Counted from the first letter of the stretch, positions 54,968 to 63,216 are shown. The stretch is 64,000 nt of DNA from an uncultured Eubacterium sp. (GCA_945939115.1 CAMEVC010000001.1:172569-236568); one strand, 5' to 3'. Made by a program: numbers and translations. The notes: a model not told the origin generated them from the sequence alone.

Positions 54968-55456
54968 ATGAATTTGATAGCAGCAGTTGATAAAAACTGG
55001 GCAATTGGAAAGCAGGGACGTCTTCTTGTGAATATACCGGAGGATATTAAACTGTTCAGAATGGAAACAAATGGTAAAGTTGCAATTATGGGTAGAAAAA
55101 CATTTGAACAGATACCAGAAAAAACAACACTTATGGACAGAGTTAATATAGTGCTTACAAGAAATATGACTTATAAAAAGGAGGGGGCCATAATAGTTCA
55201 CTCTGTTGAGGAGGCTCTTAAGAAAGCAGAAGAATACAGCTCAGAAGATGTTTATGTTGTGGGAGGAGCATCTGTTTTTGAACAATTTCTGCCTTATTGT
55301 GATGTTGCACATATTACAAGTATAGATTATGAGTATGATGCGGATGCACATTTTCCTAATCTTGACACGTTTGCTTCGTGGAAAGTGACGAGGATGAGTG
55401 ATGAACATACATATTTTGATTTGTGCTATGAATTCAAAAAGTATTGTAAAATGTAA
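54968..55456 (+). CDS. folA: Dihydrofolate reductase
   Basis: The 162-residue enzyme reduces dihydrofolate with NADPH. It has MNLIAAVDKNWAIGKQGRLL, the catalytic acid region NIPEDIKLFR, AIMGRKTFEQIP, NIVLTRN, and the NADPH loop VYVVGGASVFEQFLPYCD. The usual LPWHLPxD is varied to LLVNIPED. It is directly downstream of hflX. No thymidylate synthase gene is seen nearby. Confidence 0.94.
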   Translation: MNLIAAVDKNWAIGKQGRLLVNIPEDIKLFRMETNGKVAIMGRKTFEQIPEKTTLMDRVNIVLTRNMTYKKEGAIIVHSVEEALKKAEEYSSEDVYVVGGASVFEQFLPYCDVAHITSIDYEYDADAHFPNLDTFASWKVTRMSDEHTYFDLCYEFKKYCKM

Positions 55457-55517
55457 TATGGACAGTGAATCGTGCAAAAGCTGATATATTTTATGCTGAT
55501 ATTGCATATTTTTTTCA

Positions 55518-55546
55518 TTGAAAATATACATTTTATTTGATACTAT
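55518..55546 (+). promoter_or_regulatory. Promoter of the zinc-ribbon membrane protein gene
   Basis: TTGAAA at 55518-55523 and TACTAT at 55541-55546 are separated by 17 bases, 27 bases before the start codon. Confidence 0.65.
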
Positions 55547-55573
55547 AAATAAAAAACGAGAGGGGATAAAGTT

Positions 55574-57346
55574 ATGTTTTGCACAAAATGCGGATATAAT
55601 GCAGGGACAGCAAAGTTTTGTCCAAAGTGTGGAAGTCCTTTAAATCCACAGCCGGCACAGGAAACACCGGTACAGCCGGTACAGGAGACACCGGTACAGC
55701 CGGTACAGGAAACACCGGTACAGCCGGTACAGGAAACACCGGTACAGGAGACACCAGTACAGCCACAGTTCGGAGCAACACAGCCACAGTTCGGAGCGAC
55801 ACAGCCACAGTTCGGAGCAACACAGCCACAGTTTGGAACGGCACAGCCACAGTTTGGAACAGCACAGCCACAGTTCGGTACAGTTCCACCATATACTGGA
55901 GATATTCCAAGATATCAGCCGGCTTCACAGATGCCTCCACAGCCTAAGAAGAAAAAGAAATGGCCAATTGTCGTTGCAGTTATTGCAGCATTAGCAGCAA
56001 TTATAGCAGTTCTTGGTGTTATTTTCGTTCCTAAGCTTAAGGATAGTTTATCACCGGATAAGCATGCTAAGGCAGCTATTAAGAATCTTGGAAGTAATTT
56101 CGAGCAGACTGTTAATAATTCAATTGACAATATGTCAGCAGTTTCTATTTCAGATAAGAATGAGATTTCAGGTTCAATTAAGATTGATACAGCAACATTT
56201 AACAATCAGAAGTATTCTGACTATGTGAAAGCTGACACATTAAGTTACAATATTCAGGCAGATGCTTCAACACAGAAGATTGCAGGTGATGTTAAGCTTC
56301 AGAGCGGAAGCAGTGTTTTACTTACTGTTTCGTTCTATTCTGATGGTACTAATGTTTATTTCAAGGTTCCGGAATTCTTTAGTGAATCATTCACTGTATC
56401 ACTTGCACAGCTTACAGACAGCACTAATATAAGTATTGACAGTAGTTTAAGCGACCTTTCTATGTATATGTCAATGTTTGATTCAAGCAGCATTGATCTT
56501 TACAAAGAGCCAATTAAGGCAGCAGCACAGTGCATAGCAAAGGGTATTGATACATTTGCAGAGGAATGTGAGTATAACAAGGCAGGTGAACTTACATATC
56601 AGACAGATAATGGGGAAATCAAGGTTACAGAATATGGTGTAACAGTTACAAAGGCTGCACTTACTAACGCTGTTAATACAGTTATTGATGAGTTGTATGC
56701 TGATAAGAGTATGTCATCATATATGTCACTTCTTACAATGGCAGGAGTTTCACAGACATCTCTCAAGACAGAGTTTGCTGAACTGGTAGAAGATATGAAG
56801 CCGGTTAAGTTCAATATGTATGTTGATAAGGATGAAGAGATAGTAAGAGTTTCTATAAATGCAAAGGATTATGATGCCTCAGAGGAAGGAATAATTGCTG
56901 TTTCATTTATTGGCAAGGAAAGCAAGCTGAATCATGTAGTATTTGAAGCTGAAGCAGATGATACTACAATGAAATATGATATTAAATCAGAAAGCAATAA
57001 GTGTGTTGTTGCATTTGAGATGAGCCAGGATAAGGAATATATAAAGGCAGGTCTTGAGTGTACTAACTTAGGAATTAATTCAGTTAAGATTGACAATATG
57101 TATATTAATTGTGATATCGATGATGCCAAGTTTGATGTTAAGCTTTCTGTTGATTCAACACAGAAAGAGTTCAGTTCGCTTAAGTATTCATCATCTAATT
57201 TTGCTAATCCAATCAATGTTAATAAGATAACAGAGGCACAGAGCTATACACTTCAGATGGAGCTCGTACAGAATATTAATGTGTTATCTAAGATATTGAG
57301 TGATAAGGTATACAATCAGTTAATTTATGGAACTTCCATTAATTAA
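55574..57346 (+). CDS. Zinc-ribbon, proline/glutamine-repeat, single-pass membrane protein
   Basis: The 590-residue protein has several parts. Residues 1-22 are a zinc ribbon (CTKCG and CPKCG). Residues 26-103 are repeats, first QETPVQPV units and then six PQFGATQ/PQFGTAQ units. A basic KKKKK precedes one transmembrane helix at about 130-152. The remaining 430 residues are a Ser/Asp-rich extracytoplasmic region with alternating beta-like segments and no catalytic motif. The zinc ribbon and repeats would be cytoplasmic, with the bulk outside. The extracytoplasmic domain is not recognised. Flotillin is encoded 60 bases downstream, hinting at a shared membrane role. Confidence 0.75.
   Translation: MFCTKCGYNAGTAKFCPKCGSPLNPQPAQETPVQPVQETPVQPVQETPVQPVQETPVQETPVQPQFGATQPQFGATQPQFGATQPQFGTAQPQFGTAQPQFGTVPPYTGDIPRYQPASQMPPQPKKKKKWPIVVAVIAALAAIIAVLGVIFVPKLKDSLSPDKHAKAAIKNLGSNFEQTVNNSIDNMSAVSISDKNEISGSIKIDTATFNNQKYSDYVKADTLSYNIQADASTQKIAGDVKLQSGSSVLLTVSFYSDGTNVYFKVPEFFSESFTVSLAQLTDSTNISIDSSLSDLSMYMSMFDSSSIDLYKEPIKAAAQCIAKGIDTFAEECEYNKAGELTYQTDNGEIKVTEYGVTVTKAALTNAVNTVIDELYADKSMSSYMSLLTMAGVSQTSLKTEFAELVEDMKPVKFNMYVDKDEEIVRVSINAKDYDASEEGIIAVSFIGKESKLNHVVFEAEADDTTMKYDIKSESNKCVVAFEMSQDKEYIKAGLECTNLGINSVKIDNMYINCDIDDAKFDVKLSVDSTQKEFSSLKYSSSNFANPINVNKITEAQSYTLQMELVQNINVLSKILSDKVYNQLIYGTSIN
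55655..55882 (+). repeat. In-frame tandem repeats (24-bp then 21-bp units)
   Basis: Two tandem arrays lie inside the zinc-ribbon protein gene. Roughly four 24-bp units containing ACACCGGTACAGCCGGTACA span 55655-55758 (the last is truncated). Six 21-bp units containing CAGCCACAGTTCGGA span about 55758-55882. Unit lengths are multiples of three, so copy number can change without frameshift. Confidence 0.85.
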
Positions 57347-57406
57347 GCTATAACAGGATTAGGATTTAAACTATAACAATATGGTTTACGTAATATAGGG
57401 GGATAT

Positions 57407-58876
57407 ATGACAATAATAATTATAGCAGTTGCAGTTGTGTTATTTATTGTGTTTATACTTGCAAGTTACATTAAGGCACCTACAGACAGGGCGCTCATTG
57501 TATCAGGTCTCAGGAAGAAACCTAAGTTCGTAATCGGTAAATCTGCACTCAGAATTCCGTTTCTGCAGAGAGTCGATAAGCTGGAATTAAAGATGATTAG
57601 TGTTGATGTTAAGACAAAGGAATCAGTTCCTACTAACGAATACATCAATGTTAATATTGATTCTGCAGTAAAGATTAAAGTTGGTTCAACACCTGAAATG
57701 CTTGAGAAGGCTTCAAGTAACTTCCTTAATAAGAACGAAGATTACATAAGAAATTCTGTTGGTGATGTTCTTGAGGGTAATGTTCGTGAGATTATCGGTC
57801 AGATGAGACTTGAAGATATTGTCCAGGACAGAAAAATGTTTGCTGAGAAGGTGCAGGAAAATGCTGCTCCGGATATGGCAAGAATGGGTCTTGAGATTGT
57901 AAGCTTCAATGTACAGAATGTAACTGATGAGGGCAATGTAATTGAGAACTTAGGTATTGACAGAGTTGTCAGTATCAGTAAGTCTGCACAGATTTCAAGA
58001 GCTGAGTCAGAAAGAGATATCGCAGTTGCCAAGGCTAATGCTGAGAAGGAAGCTAATGATGCAAGAATTGAGGCTGAGACAGCTATTGCAGAGCGAAATA
58101 ACGAACTCGAGATTAAGAAGCAGGAATTAAAGAGAGCTGCAGATATTAAAAAGGCTGAAGCGGATGCTGCTTATGAAATCCAGCAACAGGAACAGAGAAA
58201 GACAATTGAGATTACAACTGCTGATGCCAATATTGCAAAGCAGGAGAAGGAAATCGAGATTAGAGAGAAGGAAATCTCTGTTAAGGAGAAGACTCTTGAT
58301 GCCGAAATCCGTAAACAGGCGGAAGCTGAGAAGTATGCAAGGCTCCAGAAGGCTGATGCTGAAAAGTATGAACAGGAAAAGAAAGCAGAAGCAGAAAAGT
58401 TCGCTAAATTGCAGGAAGCAGAAGCAATTAAGGCCAAGAGCATTGCTGAGGCTGAAGGTGTAAAGGCAAAAGGTATTGCTGAGGCCGAAGCAATCAGAGC
58501 AAAGGGTATCGCCGAAGCTGAGGCCATGGAGAAGAAAGCTGAAGCTATGGCAAAATACGGAAAAGCTGCCATGACAGATATGATTATTAAAGTTCTCCCA
58601 CAGATGGCAGAAGCTATTGCGAAGCCACTTGAGAGTATTGATAAGGTTACAATCATTGATGGTGGTTCCGGTGAGAATGGTGTTGGTACATTCAGCGGAA
58701 ATGTTCCATCAGTACTGGCTAAGACGATTGAGAGCATCAAAGAAACAACAGGTTTTGACCTCACAGAAGTAATGAAGGCTAATACATATGATGCCCAGGT
58801 TACTAAGAATGTTAATTTTACAGGTTTCCCGGAAGGGATGACTGCTGCAACTAAAGAAAGTGGTTCAGAAGAGTAG
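57407..58876 (+). CDS. Flotillin (FloT-like SPFH protein)
   Basis: The 489-residue protein has an N-terminal membrane helix (residues 2-22, IIIIAVAVVLFIVFILASYI). An SPFH/band-7 domain spans about 25-215. A long coiled coil rich in Glu, Ala and Lys follows at about 215-400, with repeated KAKGIAEAEA units. The C-terminal region is Gly/Ser rich. Flotillins organise membrane microdomains and tether partner proteins. Its repeats are characteristic EA-rich flotillin repeats. GGGGG precedes the ATG. The upstream zinc-ribbon membrane gene may be a partner. Confidence 0.92.
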   Translation: MTIIIIAVAVVLFIVFILASYIKAPTDRALIVSGLRKKPKFVIGKSALRIPFLQRVDKLELKMISVDVKTKESVPTNEYINVNIDSAVKIKVGSTPEMLEKASSNFLNKNEDYIRNSVGDVLEGNVREIIGQMRLEDIVQDRKMFAEKVQENAAPDMARMGLEIVSFNVQNVTDEGNVIENLGIDRVVSISKSAQISRAESERDIAVAKANAEKEANDARIEAETAIAERNNELEIKKQELKRAADIKKAEADAAYEIQQQEQRKTIEITTADANIAKQEKEIEIREKEISVKEKTLDAEIRKQAEAEKYARLQKADAEKYEQEKKAEAEKFAKLQEAEAIKAKSIAEAEGVKAKGIAEAEAIRAKGIAEAEAMEKKAEAMAKYGKAAMTDMIIKVLPQMAEAIAKPLESIDKVTIIDGGSGENGVGTFSGNVPSVLAKTIESIKETTGFDLTEVMKANTYDAQVTKNVNFTGFPEGMTAATKESGSEE

Positions 58877-58883
58877 AATTTAA

Positions 58884-58932
58884 GGGCTGTCGCATTAACG
58901 AATAATATTCGTGAAGCGGCAGCCCATTTTTT
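58884..58932 (+). terminator. Intrinsic terminator after flotillin
   Basis: GGGCTGTCGC (58884-58893) pairs with GCGGCAGCCC (58916-58925) with one G-U pair, enclosing a further CGAATA/TATTCG helix. ATTTTTT follows. The convergent amidase gene ends 27 bases further on. Confidence 0.85.
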
Positions 58933-58959
58933 GAGCGCTTGTAGCGGTAAGAATACATT

Positions 58960-59898
58960 TTAAGAATACACAATATATGTGTTATAGCGGAAACGGCGAA
59001 GCTTCTGTTCCATTTTAATTGCATTTGCAAGTATGCGGAAAGCACCTACCTGTACTTTATAGTAATCATCTTCATATATGATAAATGCAGGAAAACCTTC
59101 AATTAGAAGAGAGTTGAGCATTCTGTCAGCATTATCTTTATTTCTGTAGGCACCTACCTGGACGCGGTACAGAGGAACCGGCTCATATTCATCTTCGCAT
59201 GTACAACTGCCCGAATATCTTCTTGCCGGCTGATTCTGATTGTTATTGTCTGAGTTATCCTGTTCGGAAGAGATTAATTCAGACAAGTACATGGATTCAG
59301 AGTCAGGAGATGATACATTTGTCGATGCCTGGTTTATTGAAGATGCCGGATTGGATGCCGGAGTAATATTTAATGTTTTGAGTATTCCGTCGGCTATTGC
59401 GTTGGCAATCAAATTGAAATTTTTGTCAAAGGTTTCGTTATCCTTGTCATTATTTATGAATCCCGCTTCCACAAGAACTGCCGGCATTTTAGTACGCTTA
59501 AGTACCACAAGATTAGGGCGTTCATCCACTCCCAGATTTTTAAAACCTGCTTTTTCAAGTTCTGAGTTAATATTATTTGCCATTGTTGCCCTTATACCGG
59601 AATTGTTATACACAAGGGTTTCAGCTCCGGAATACTGATTTGGAGAAGGAGATGAGTTCCTGTGTATGGAAACAAAGAAGTCAGCTCCGGCAGTATTACC
59701 ATCTGTAGCTTTTTTGAAAGGGGTTTCGTATTCATCTGTTGTTCTTGTGTAGATTACGTCTACGCCATTTTTCTCAAGAATATCACCTACGGCGAGAGCG
59801 AGTCTTAAATTATCATCTTTCTCTGTTCTGCCATTATATGTTGCACCATAATCGCTGCCGCCATGTCCCGCATCTATAGCAACCTTATATTTAGCCAT
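58960..59898 (-). CDS. N-acetylmuramoyl-L-alanine amidase with SPOR-like C-terminus
   Basis: The 312-residue protein has an N-terminal Amidase_3 domain with zinc ligands in VAIDAGHGGSDYGA, VSIHRNSSP and the catalytic Glu in VLVEAGFINN. After an Asn/Ser-rich linker (about 190-240) come two SPOR-type repeats, YRVQVGAYRNKDNADRM and YKVQVGAFRILANAI, which bind denuded peptidoglycan. No classical signal peptide is present, so export or mother-cell release is unclear, as with some sporulation amidases. GGAGA precedes the start at 59898; eight codons more upstream are less likely. Confidence 0.88.
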   Translation of the reverse strand: MAKYKVAIDAGHGGSDYGATYNGRTEKDDNLRLALAVGDILEKNGVDVIYTRTTDEYETPFKKATDGNTAGADFFVSIHRNSSPSPNQYSGAETLVYNNSGIRATMANNINSELEKAGFKNLGVDERPNLVVLKRTKMPAVLVEAGFINNDKDNETFDKNFNLIANAIADGILKTLNITPASNPASSINQASTNVSSPDSESMYLSELISSEQDNSDNNNQNQPARRYSGSCTCEDEYEPVPLYRVQVGAYRNKDNADRMLNSLLIEGFPAFIIYEDDYYKVQVGAFRILANAIKMEQKLRRFRYNTYIVYS

Positions 59899-59953
59899 AG
59901 AATCTCCAATTAATTTAGTCATATTTATTGTATGCAGAAGGAATAATTAATGT

Positions 59954-59991
59954 ACCTCACACATATACATATTTTAAGATAATAGTGAGGT
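59954..59991 (+). promoter_or_regulatory. Hairpin that can sequester the SleC-like ribosome site
   Basis: ACCTCAC at 59954-59960 is complementary to GTGAGGT at 59985-59991. The latter contains the GAGG ribosome site, seven bases before ATG 59998. The loop is 24 bases and AT-rich. Whether it forms in vivo is not known. Confidence 0.4.
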
Positions 59992-59997
59992 TATGTT

Positions 59998-61257
59998 ATG
60001 AATGTTGGTTATGTACATACATTTGAAGTACCAGAAGATAATATAGATAAGGGAAAATTAAAGGTTAGTGTTGTTGATGAGGCAAATGTGCCTGTGAAAG
60101 GAGCCGCTATTCAGCTTTCCTACACTGGCAGACCTGATAGTATAATTGGTGAAAACAGTACGGATTCAGACGGAATTGCAATATTTGACAATTTAAGAAC
60201 CCCGCCTTTGGAATATAGTATGGAGCCGGGAAACAGGCAGCCTTTTTCTGAGTTTGATATCGGTATAAGTGCTCCGGGATTCAAAGAGGTGAATATTTCG
60301 GGAAGCGATATGTTTTCTGGGGAAGTCAGTCTTCAGAATGTTGTATTAAGAAACAGAGAGAGCCGCTCCAATAATATTGTTATTCCGGTAAATACACTTT
60401 ATGGGGATTTTCCGCCGAAAATTGAAGAGGCGGAGATAAAACCGATGGGGCAGTCGGGAGAGGTTGTTTTAAGCCGTGTTGTAGTTCCTGAGATAGTAGT
60501 AGTTCACGATGGACCGCCAAAGGATGGAAGCGCAAGTAATTATTATGTTACATACAAGGATTACATTAAAAATGTTGCAAGTTCGGAAGTGTATTCGACA
60601 TGGCCGAAACAGACTCTTGAGGCAAATATACTGGCAATTTTGTCATTTACAATGAACAGAGTATATACTGAATGGTATAGAAACCAGTTTTTTGATTTTA
60701 CAATCACATCTTCTACAGCATATGACCAGAAGTGGGTGTATGGAAGAAATGTATTTGAGAGTATATCACAGATTGTTGATGAGATATTTGACAATTATAT
60801 TTCCAGACCGAATGTAAAACAGCCTATTCTTACACAGTACTGTGACGGTAAAAATGTTGTGTGCCCAAACAGATTGTCACAGTGGGGAAGCAAATATTTA
60901 GGAGACCAGAATTATTCATCTATAGATATTCTGCGATATTATTATGGGGACGATGTGTATATCAATCAGGCGGAGCAGATAAGCGGAATACCTTATTCAT
61001 GGCCTGGAAATAATCTTGATATAGGTTCGTCAGGGCAGAAGGTAAAACAGCTTCAGGAACAGTTAAATCTTATAGGTGAGTACTATAACACAATACAGCC
61101 CCTTAATGCTGACGGAATATATGGAGAACAGACCGCAGCGGCAGTCAGGGAATTCCAGAAATTGTTTGATCTGCCACAGACAGGTGTGACAGATTTTTCA
61201 ACATGGTTTACAATTTCTGATAAGTATGTGAGACTGACAGGGCTTGCAGAATTATAA
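59998..61257 (+). CDS. SleC-like spore cortex-lytic protein (SpoIID-type domain plus peptidoglycan-binding domain)
   Basis: The 419-residue protein has an N-terminal beta-rich carboxypeptidase-regulatory-like domain (GKLKVSVVDEANVPVKGAAI). A SpoIID/LytB-like lytic transglycosylase region follows at about residues 170-335, with the candidate catalytic glutamate in NVASSEVYSTWP, then ILSFTMNRVYTEWY, SSTAYDQKWVYGRN and LTQYCDGKNVVCPNRLSQWG. A PG_binding_1 domain lies at 345-410 (DIGSSGQKVKQLQEQLNLIG). This arrangement resembles Clostridium SleC, which degrades cortex during germination. No signal peptide is present, as expected for a mother-cell-made spore protein. Confidence 0.82.
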   Translation: MNVGYVHTFEVPEDNIDKGKLKVSVVDEANVPVKGAAIQLSYTGRPDSIIGENSTDSDGIAIFDNLRTPPLEYSMEPGNRQPFSEFDIGISAPGFKEVNISGSDMFSGEVSLQNVVLRNRESRSNNIVIPVNTLYGDFPPKIEEAEIKPMGQSGEVVLSRVVVPEIVVVHDGPPKDGSASNYYVTYKDYIKNVASSEVYSTWPKQTLEANILAILSFTMNRVYTEWYRNQFFDFTITSSTAYDQKWVYGRNVFESISQIVDEIFDNYISRPNVKQPILTQYCDGKNVVCPNRLSQWGSKYLGDQNYSSIDILRYYYGDDVYINQAEQISGIPYSWPGNNLDIGSSGQKVKQLQEQLNLIGEYYNTIQPLNADGIYGEQTAAAVREFQKLFDLPQTGVTDFSTWFTISDKYVRLTGLAEL

Positions 61258-61299
61258 AATACATTTAAAAACAAGAGTTTATAAAATGTTAATAAATAA

Positions 61300-61326
61300 T
61301 TAGCACTCATCTATTGACAGTGCTAA
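61300..61326. promoter_or_regulatory. CIRCE operator upstream of hsp20
   Basis: TTAGCACTC at 61300-61308, a 9-base spacer, then CAGTGCTAA at 61318-61326; only the first base of the right arm departs from the consensus. It overlaps the -35 box of the hsp20 promoter, so HrcA binding would block RNA polymerase. Confidence 0.93.
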
Positions 61327-61342
61327 CAATTAGGTATATAAC
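61314..61342 (+). promoter_or_regulatory. hsp20 promoter
   Basis: A consensus TTGACA at 61314-61319 and TATAAC at 61337-61342 are separated by 17 bases. The -35 lies inside CIRCE. The transcript would have a leader of about 125 bases. Confidence 0.85.
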
Positions 61343-61361
61343 ATAGGCAAGAACAAAGGAA

Positions 61362-61455
61362 GGGAACCAAAAGAGGTAAAGTAATAATAGATAAAGTACC
61401 TTGAGGTTTCTGAAACATCCCGGTTCCAAAGAAACAAGGTAACATGATTTTTTTA
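61362..61455 (+). promoter_or_regulatory. Structured 5' leader of hsp20 with alternative hairpins
   Basis: Stem A pairs TACCTT-GAG-GTTTCT (61397-61411) with AGAAAC-AAGGTA (61430-61441) and is followed, after ACATGA, by a run of seven T residues at 61448-61454. A competing pairing joins GGAACC (61363-61368) with GGTTCC (61422-61427), which lies in the loop and could form a pseudoknot-like or alternative fold. This arrangement recalls an attenuator or thermosensor, but it matches no class I know. Confidence 0.45.
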
Positions 61456-61474
61456 TTGTAAGGAGGAATGACTT

Positions 61475-61915
61475 ATGTTAATGCCTAGTATTTTTGGAGA
61501 GAATTTATTTAATGATGACTGGATGAATTTTGGATTTCCTGAAGTTGAAAAAGCTTTGTATGGAAAGAATGCACAGAATGTCATGAAGACTGATGTCAAG
61601 GAAACAGAGGAGGGATATGAGGTTGACATAGACCTTCCTGGATTTAAGAAGGATGAAATAAGTGCACAGCTTGACAATGGCTATCTGACCATCAGCGCAT
61701 CCAAGGGACTTGATAAGGAGGAAAAGGATAAGCAGGGCAAGTACATCCGCAGGGAGCGTTTTTCAGGTGCCATGAGCAGGAGCTTTTATGTTGGTGATGG
61801 AATCACTCAGGAAGATATCAAGGCTAAGTATGAGGATGGTATCTTAAGACTTTCTGTTCCTAAGAAGGATCACAGGGTAATTGAGAATAACAAGTACATT
61901 GCAATTGAAGGATAA
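61475..61915 (+). CDS. Hsp20/alpha-crystallin small heat-shock protein
   Basis: This 146-residue small heat-shock protein prevents aggregation of unfolded proteins. It starts MLMPSIFGENLFNDDWMNF. The alpha-crystallin domain begins at about residue 40 (KTDVKETEEGYEVDIDLPGFKKDEI). It contains YLTISASK, RRERFSGAMSRSFYVGDGI and the conserved GILRLSVPK. AAGGAGG precedes the ATG. It is controlled by CIRCE and a long leader. A strong terminator follows. Confidence 0.96.
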   Translation: MLMPSIFGENLFNDDWMNFGFPEVEKALYGKNAQNVMKTDVKETEEGYEVDIDLPGFKKDEISAQLDNGYLTISASKGLDKEEKDKQGKYIRRERFSGAMSRSFYVGDGITQEDIKAKYEDGILRLSVPKKDHRVIENNKYIAIEG

Positions 61916-61940
61916 TAAATAAGTGTGTTTTATCCAATGG

Positions 61941-61976
61941 ATACCGCGGCAGAGTAACAACTGCCGCGGTATTTTG
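61941..61976 (+). terminator. Intrinsic terminator after hsp20
   Basis: ATACCGCGGCAG (61941-61952) is perfectly complementary to CTGCCGCGGTAT (61961-61972), followed by TTTT. Confidence 0.92.
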
Positions 61977-61980
61977 CGTT

Positions 61981-62397
61981 GGAACAGTTACTCTATCACT
62001 TGTAAAGTATTCGGTAGACAGTCTCGATGATAATGGAAAGACAGTGGGAACGCTTGGTGCATTTAACACAATAGGGGAAGTATTCGGTACAGAGTATGTG
62101 GTTGATGTAGCAGGTTCATCGAACAGAGAGCTTTTCGCTTCGGATAATTCTGATATGATAAATGTGTTGACACATAATTTGTCAAGTATAGATAATTATG
62201 AACTTAAGAATATGATTGCCAGAGTTTCTTCAGATATAAGAAGTTATGAAAAAGGTAATTACATTCTTACAGATGACAAAGCTCCGGTAGAGCTTCTTGG
62301 CATGCAGGTTATTGATGAGATGATTAAGGACGAGGTTGCATATTATAAAGAAATTTATAAGCGTGATGGAATAAAAGGGTTACTTAATGCATTGTGA
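61981..62397 (+). pseudogene. Remnant of a fused MFS/spermidine-synthase-like gene (internal deletion, no start)
   Basis: An open frame without a start codon begins right after the hsp20 terminator. It reads GTVTLSLVKYSVDSLDDNGK then TVGTLGAFNTIGEVFGTE, resembling a transmembrane segment of fused MFS/spermidine synthase proteins. It then passes into a segment resembling the C-terminus of the synthase domain: YEKGNYILTDDKAPVELLGM, then QVIDEMIKDEVAYYKEIYKR. Several hundred codons expected between these parts are absent. A GTG at 62044 could start a 117-residue product, but no ribosome site is seen. It is most simply a decayed gene. Confidence 0.6.
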
Positions 62398-62552
62398 TAT
62401 AGATTTCGACATTATCCTGTTATTGTTATTATTATTACAATCAGCACGAATTTAACATCAAATAGCAAAAAAAACAGCGGAAACATTAGGGAAAGCAAAA
62501 GATAGACAGATTAGTACATGAGATAGCGGTGGCTTTGCAGAAAGGCATAAAT

Positions 62553-62729
62553 ATGAAGAAAATAATTATAATTGTTATAGACTTATTTTTAATTATTATC
62601 GGAATTATGTCGATTTTAATGGCAATTAACAATGTGGGAGGAAGTATATATAGAATTGTACAAGTTTTATTATTCATATTGTTAATTATGAATATAGTAA
62701 TTCAGTTTTATATAAGGAATAAACTATAA
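62553..62729 (+). CDS. Small membrane protein of unknown function (58 residues)
   Basis: The protein starts MKKIIIIVIDLFLIIIGIMS and has two hydrophobic helices separated by NNVGGSIYR, ending FYIRNKL. It is probably inserted in the membrane. No strong ribosome site is seen (AAAGGC is the nearest). It lies in the AT-rich, poorly organised tail of the window beside another small membrane protein. I do not recognise a family. Confidence 0.45.
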   Translation: MKKIIIIVIDLFLIIIGIMSILMAINNVGGSIYRIVQVLLFILLIMNIVIQFYIRNKL

Positions 62730-62764
62730 TTTTTAAAAAAAAGTTGAGAGGAGTTATTAAAGTT

Positions 62765-63031
62765 ATGAATATGGAGAAAAGTTTTTATAAAGTAGCGTTT
62801 ATTATAATTGCAGTGCTTGGAACAGTAATGGCAGTGGTTAAAAGCATTTTATATAATGAAAGTATGAATGATTGGCTATCAATTGTTTCTATGACTTCAG
62901 GTGTTATGTTAGTTATAAAGAGTAAATCAGAAAAGAAGATATCGAATGCTTTTCAGGGAATACTGTTTATAATTCTTGCTATTGTATTTATGTTAAGATA
63001 TCTGATTATTAATCATACGATTATATTGTAG
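62765..63031 (+). CDS. Small membrane protein of unknown function (88 residues)
   Basis: Three hydrophobic stretches are visible: VAFIIIAVLGTVMAVVKSI, WLSIVSMTSGVMLVI and GILFIILAIVFMLRYLIIN. A basic KSKSEKK linker lies between the second and third. AGAGGAG at 62747-62753 lies 11 bases before ATG 62765, so the start is tentative. Together with the preceding gene it may form a pair of small membrane proteins. The function is unknown. Confidence 0.5.
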   Translation: MNMEKSFYKVAFIIIAVLGTVMAVVKSILYNESMNDWLSIVSMTSGVMLVIKSKSEKKISNAFQGILFIILAIVFMLRYLIINHTIIL

Positions 63032-63216
63032 AAAATCTACCCAGATAGCTGCTTAATTTGCATTGGAACAAAAGCCGATAGAGCGAATTCCGCTTGAATT
63101 ATGGATAAAAAGTGCAAATGAACAAAAAATAGTAAGGGCTATTGAAATAAAAATAATTAAGTGATAAAATAACATTACCAAAACTCGTGCAATGCACAAA
63201 AACAAGGAGTGACACT

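Noticed and set aside
55655..55882. Possible CRISPR array
   Set aside because: The repeats are contiguous, have no unique spacers, keep the reading frame and encode a plausible linker.
55572..55940. Minus-strand frame encoding a Val/Pro/Ala repeat protein
   Set aside because: It is the antisense reading of the tandem repeats in the zinc-ribbon membrane protein gene, and has no ribosome site.
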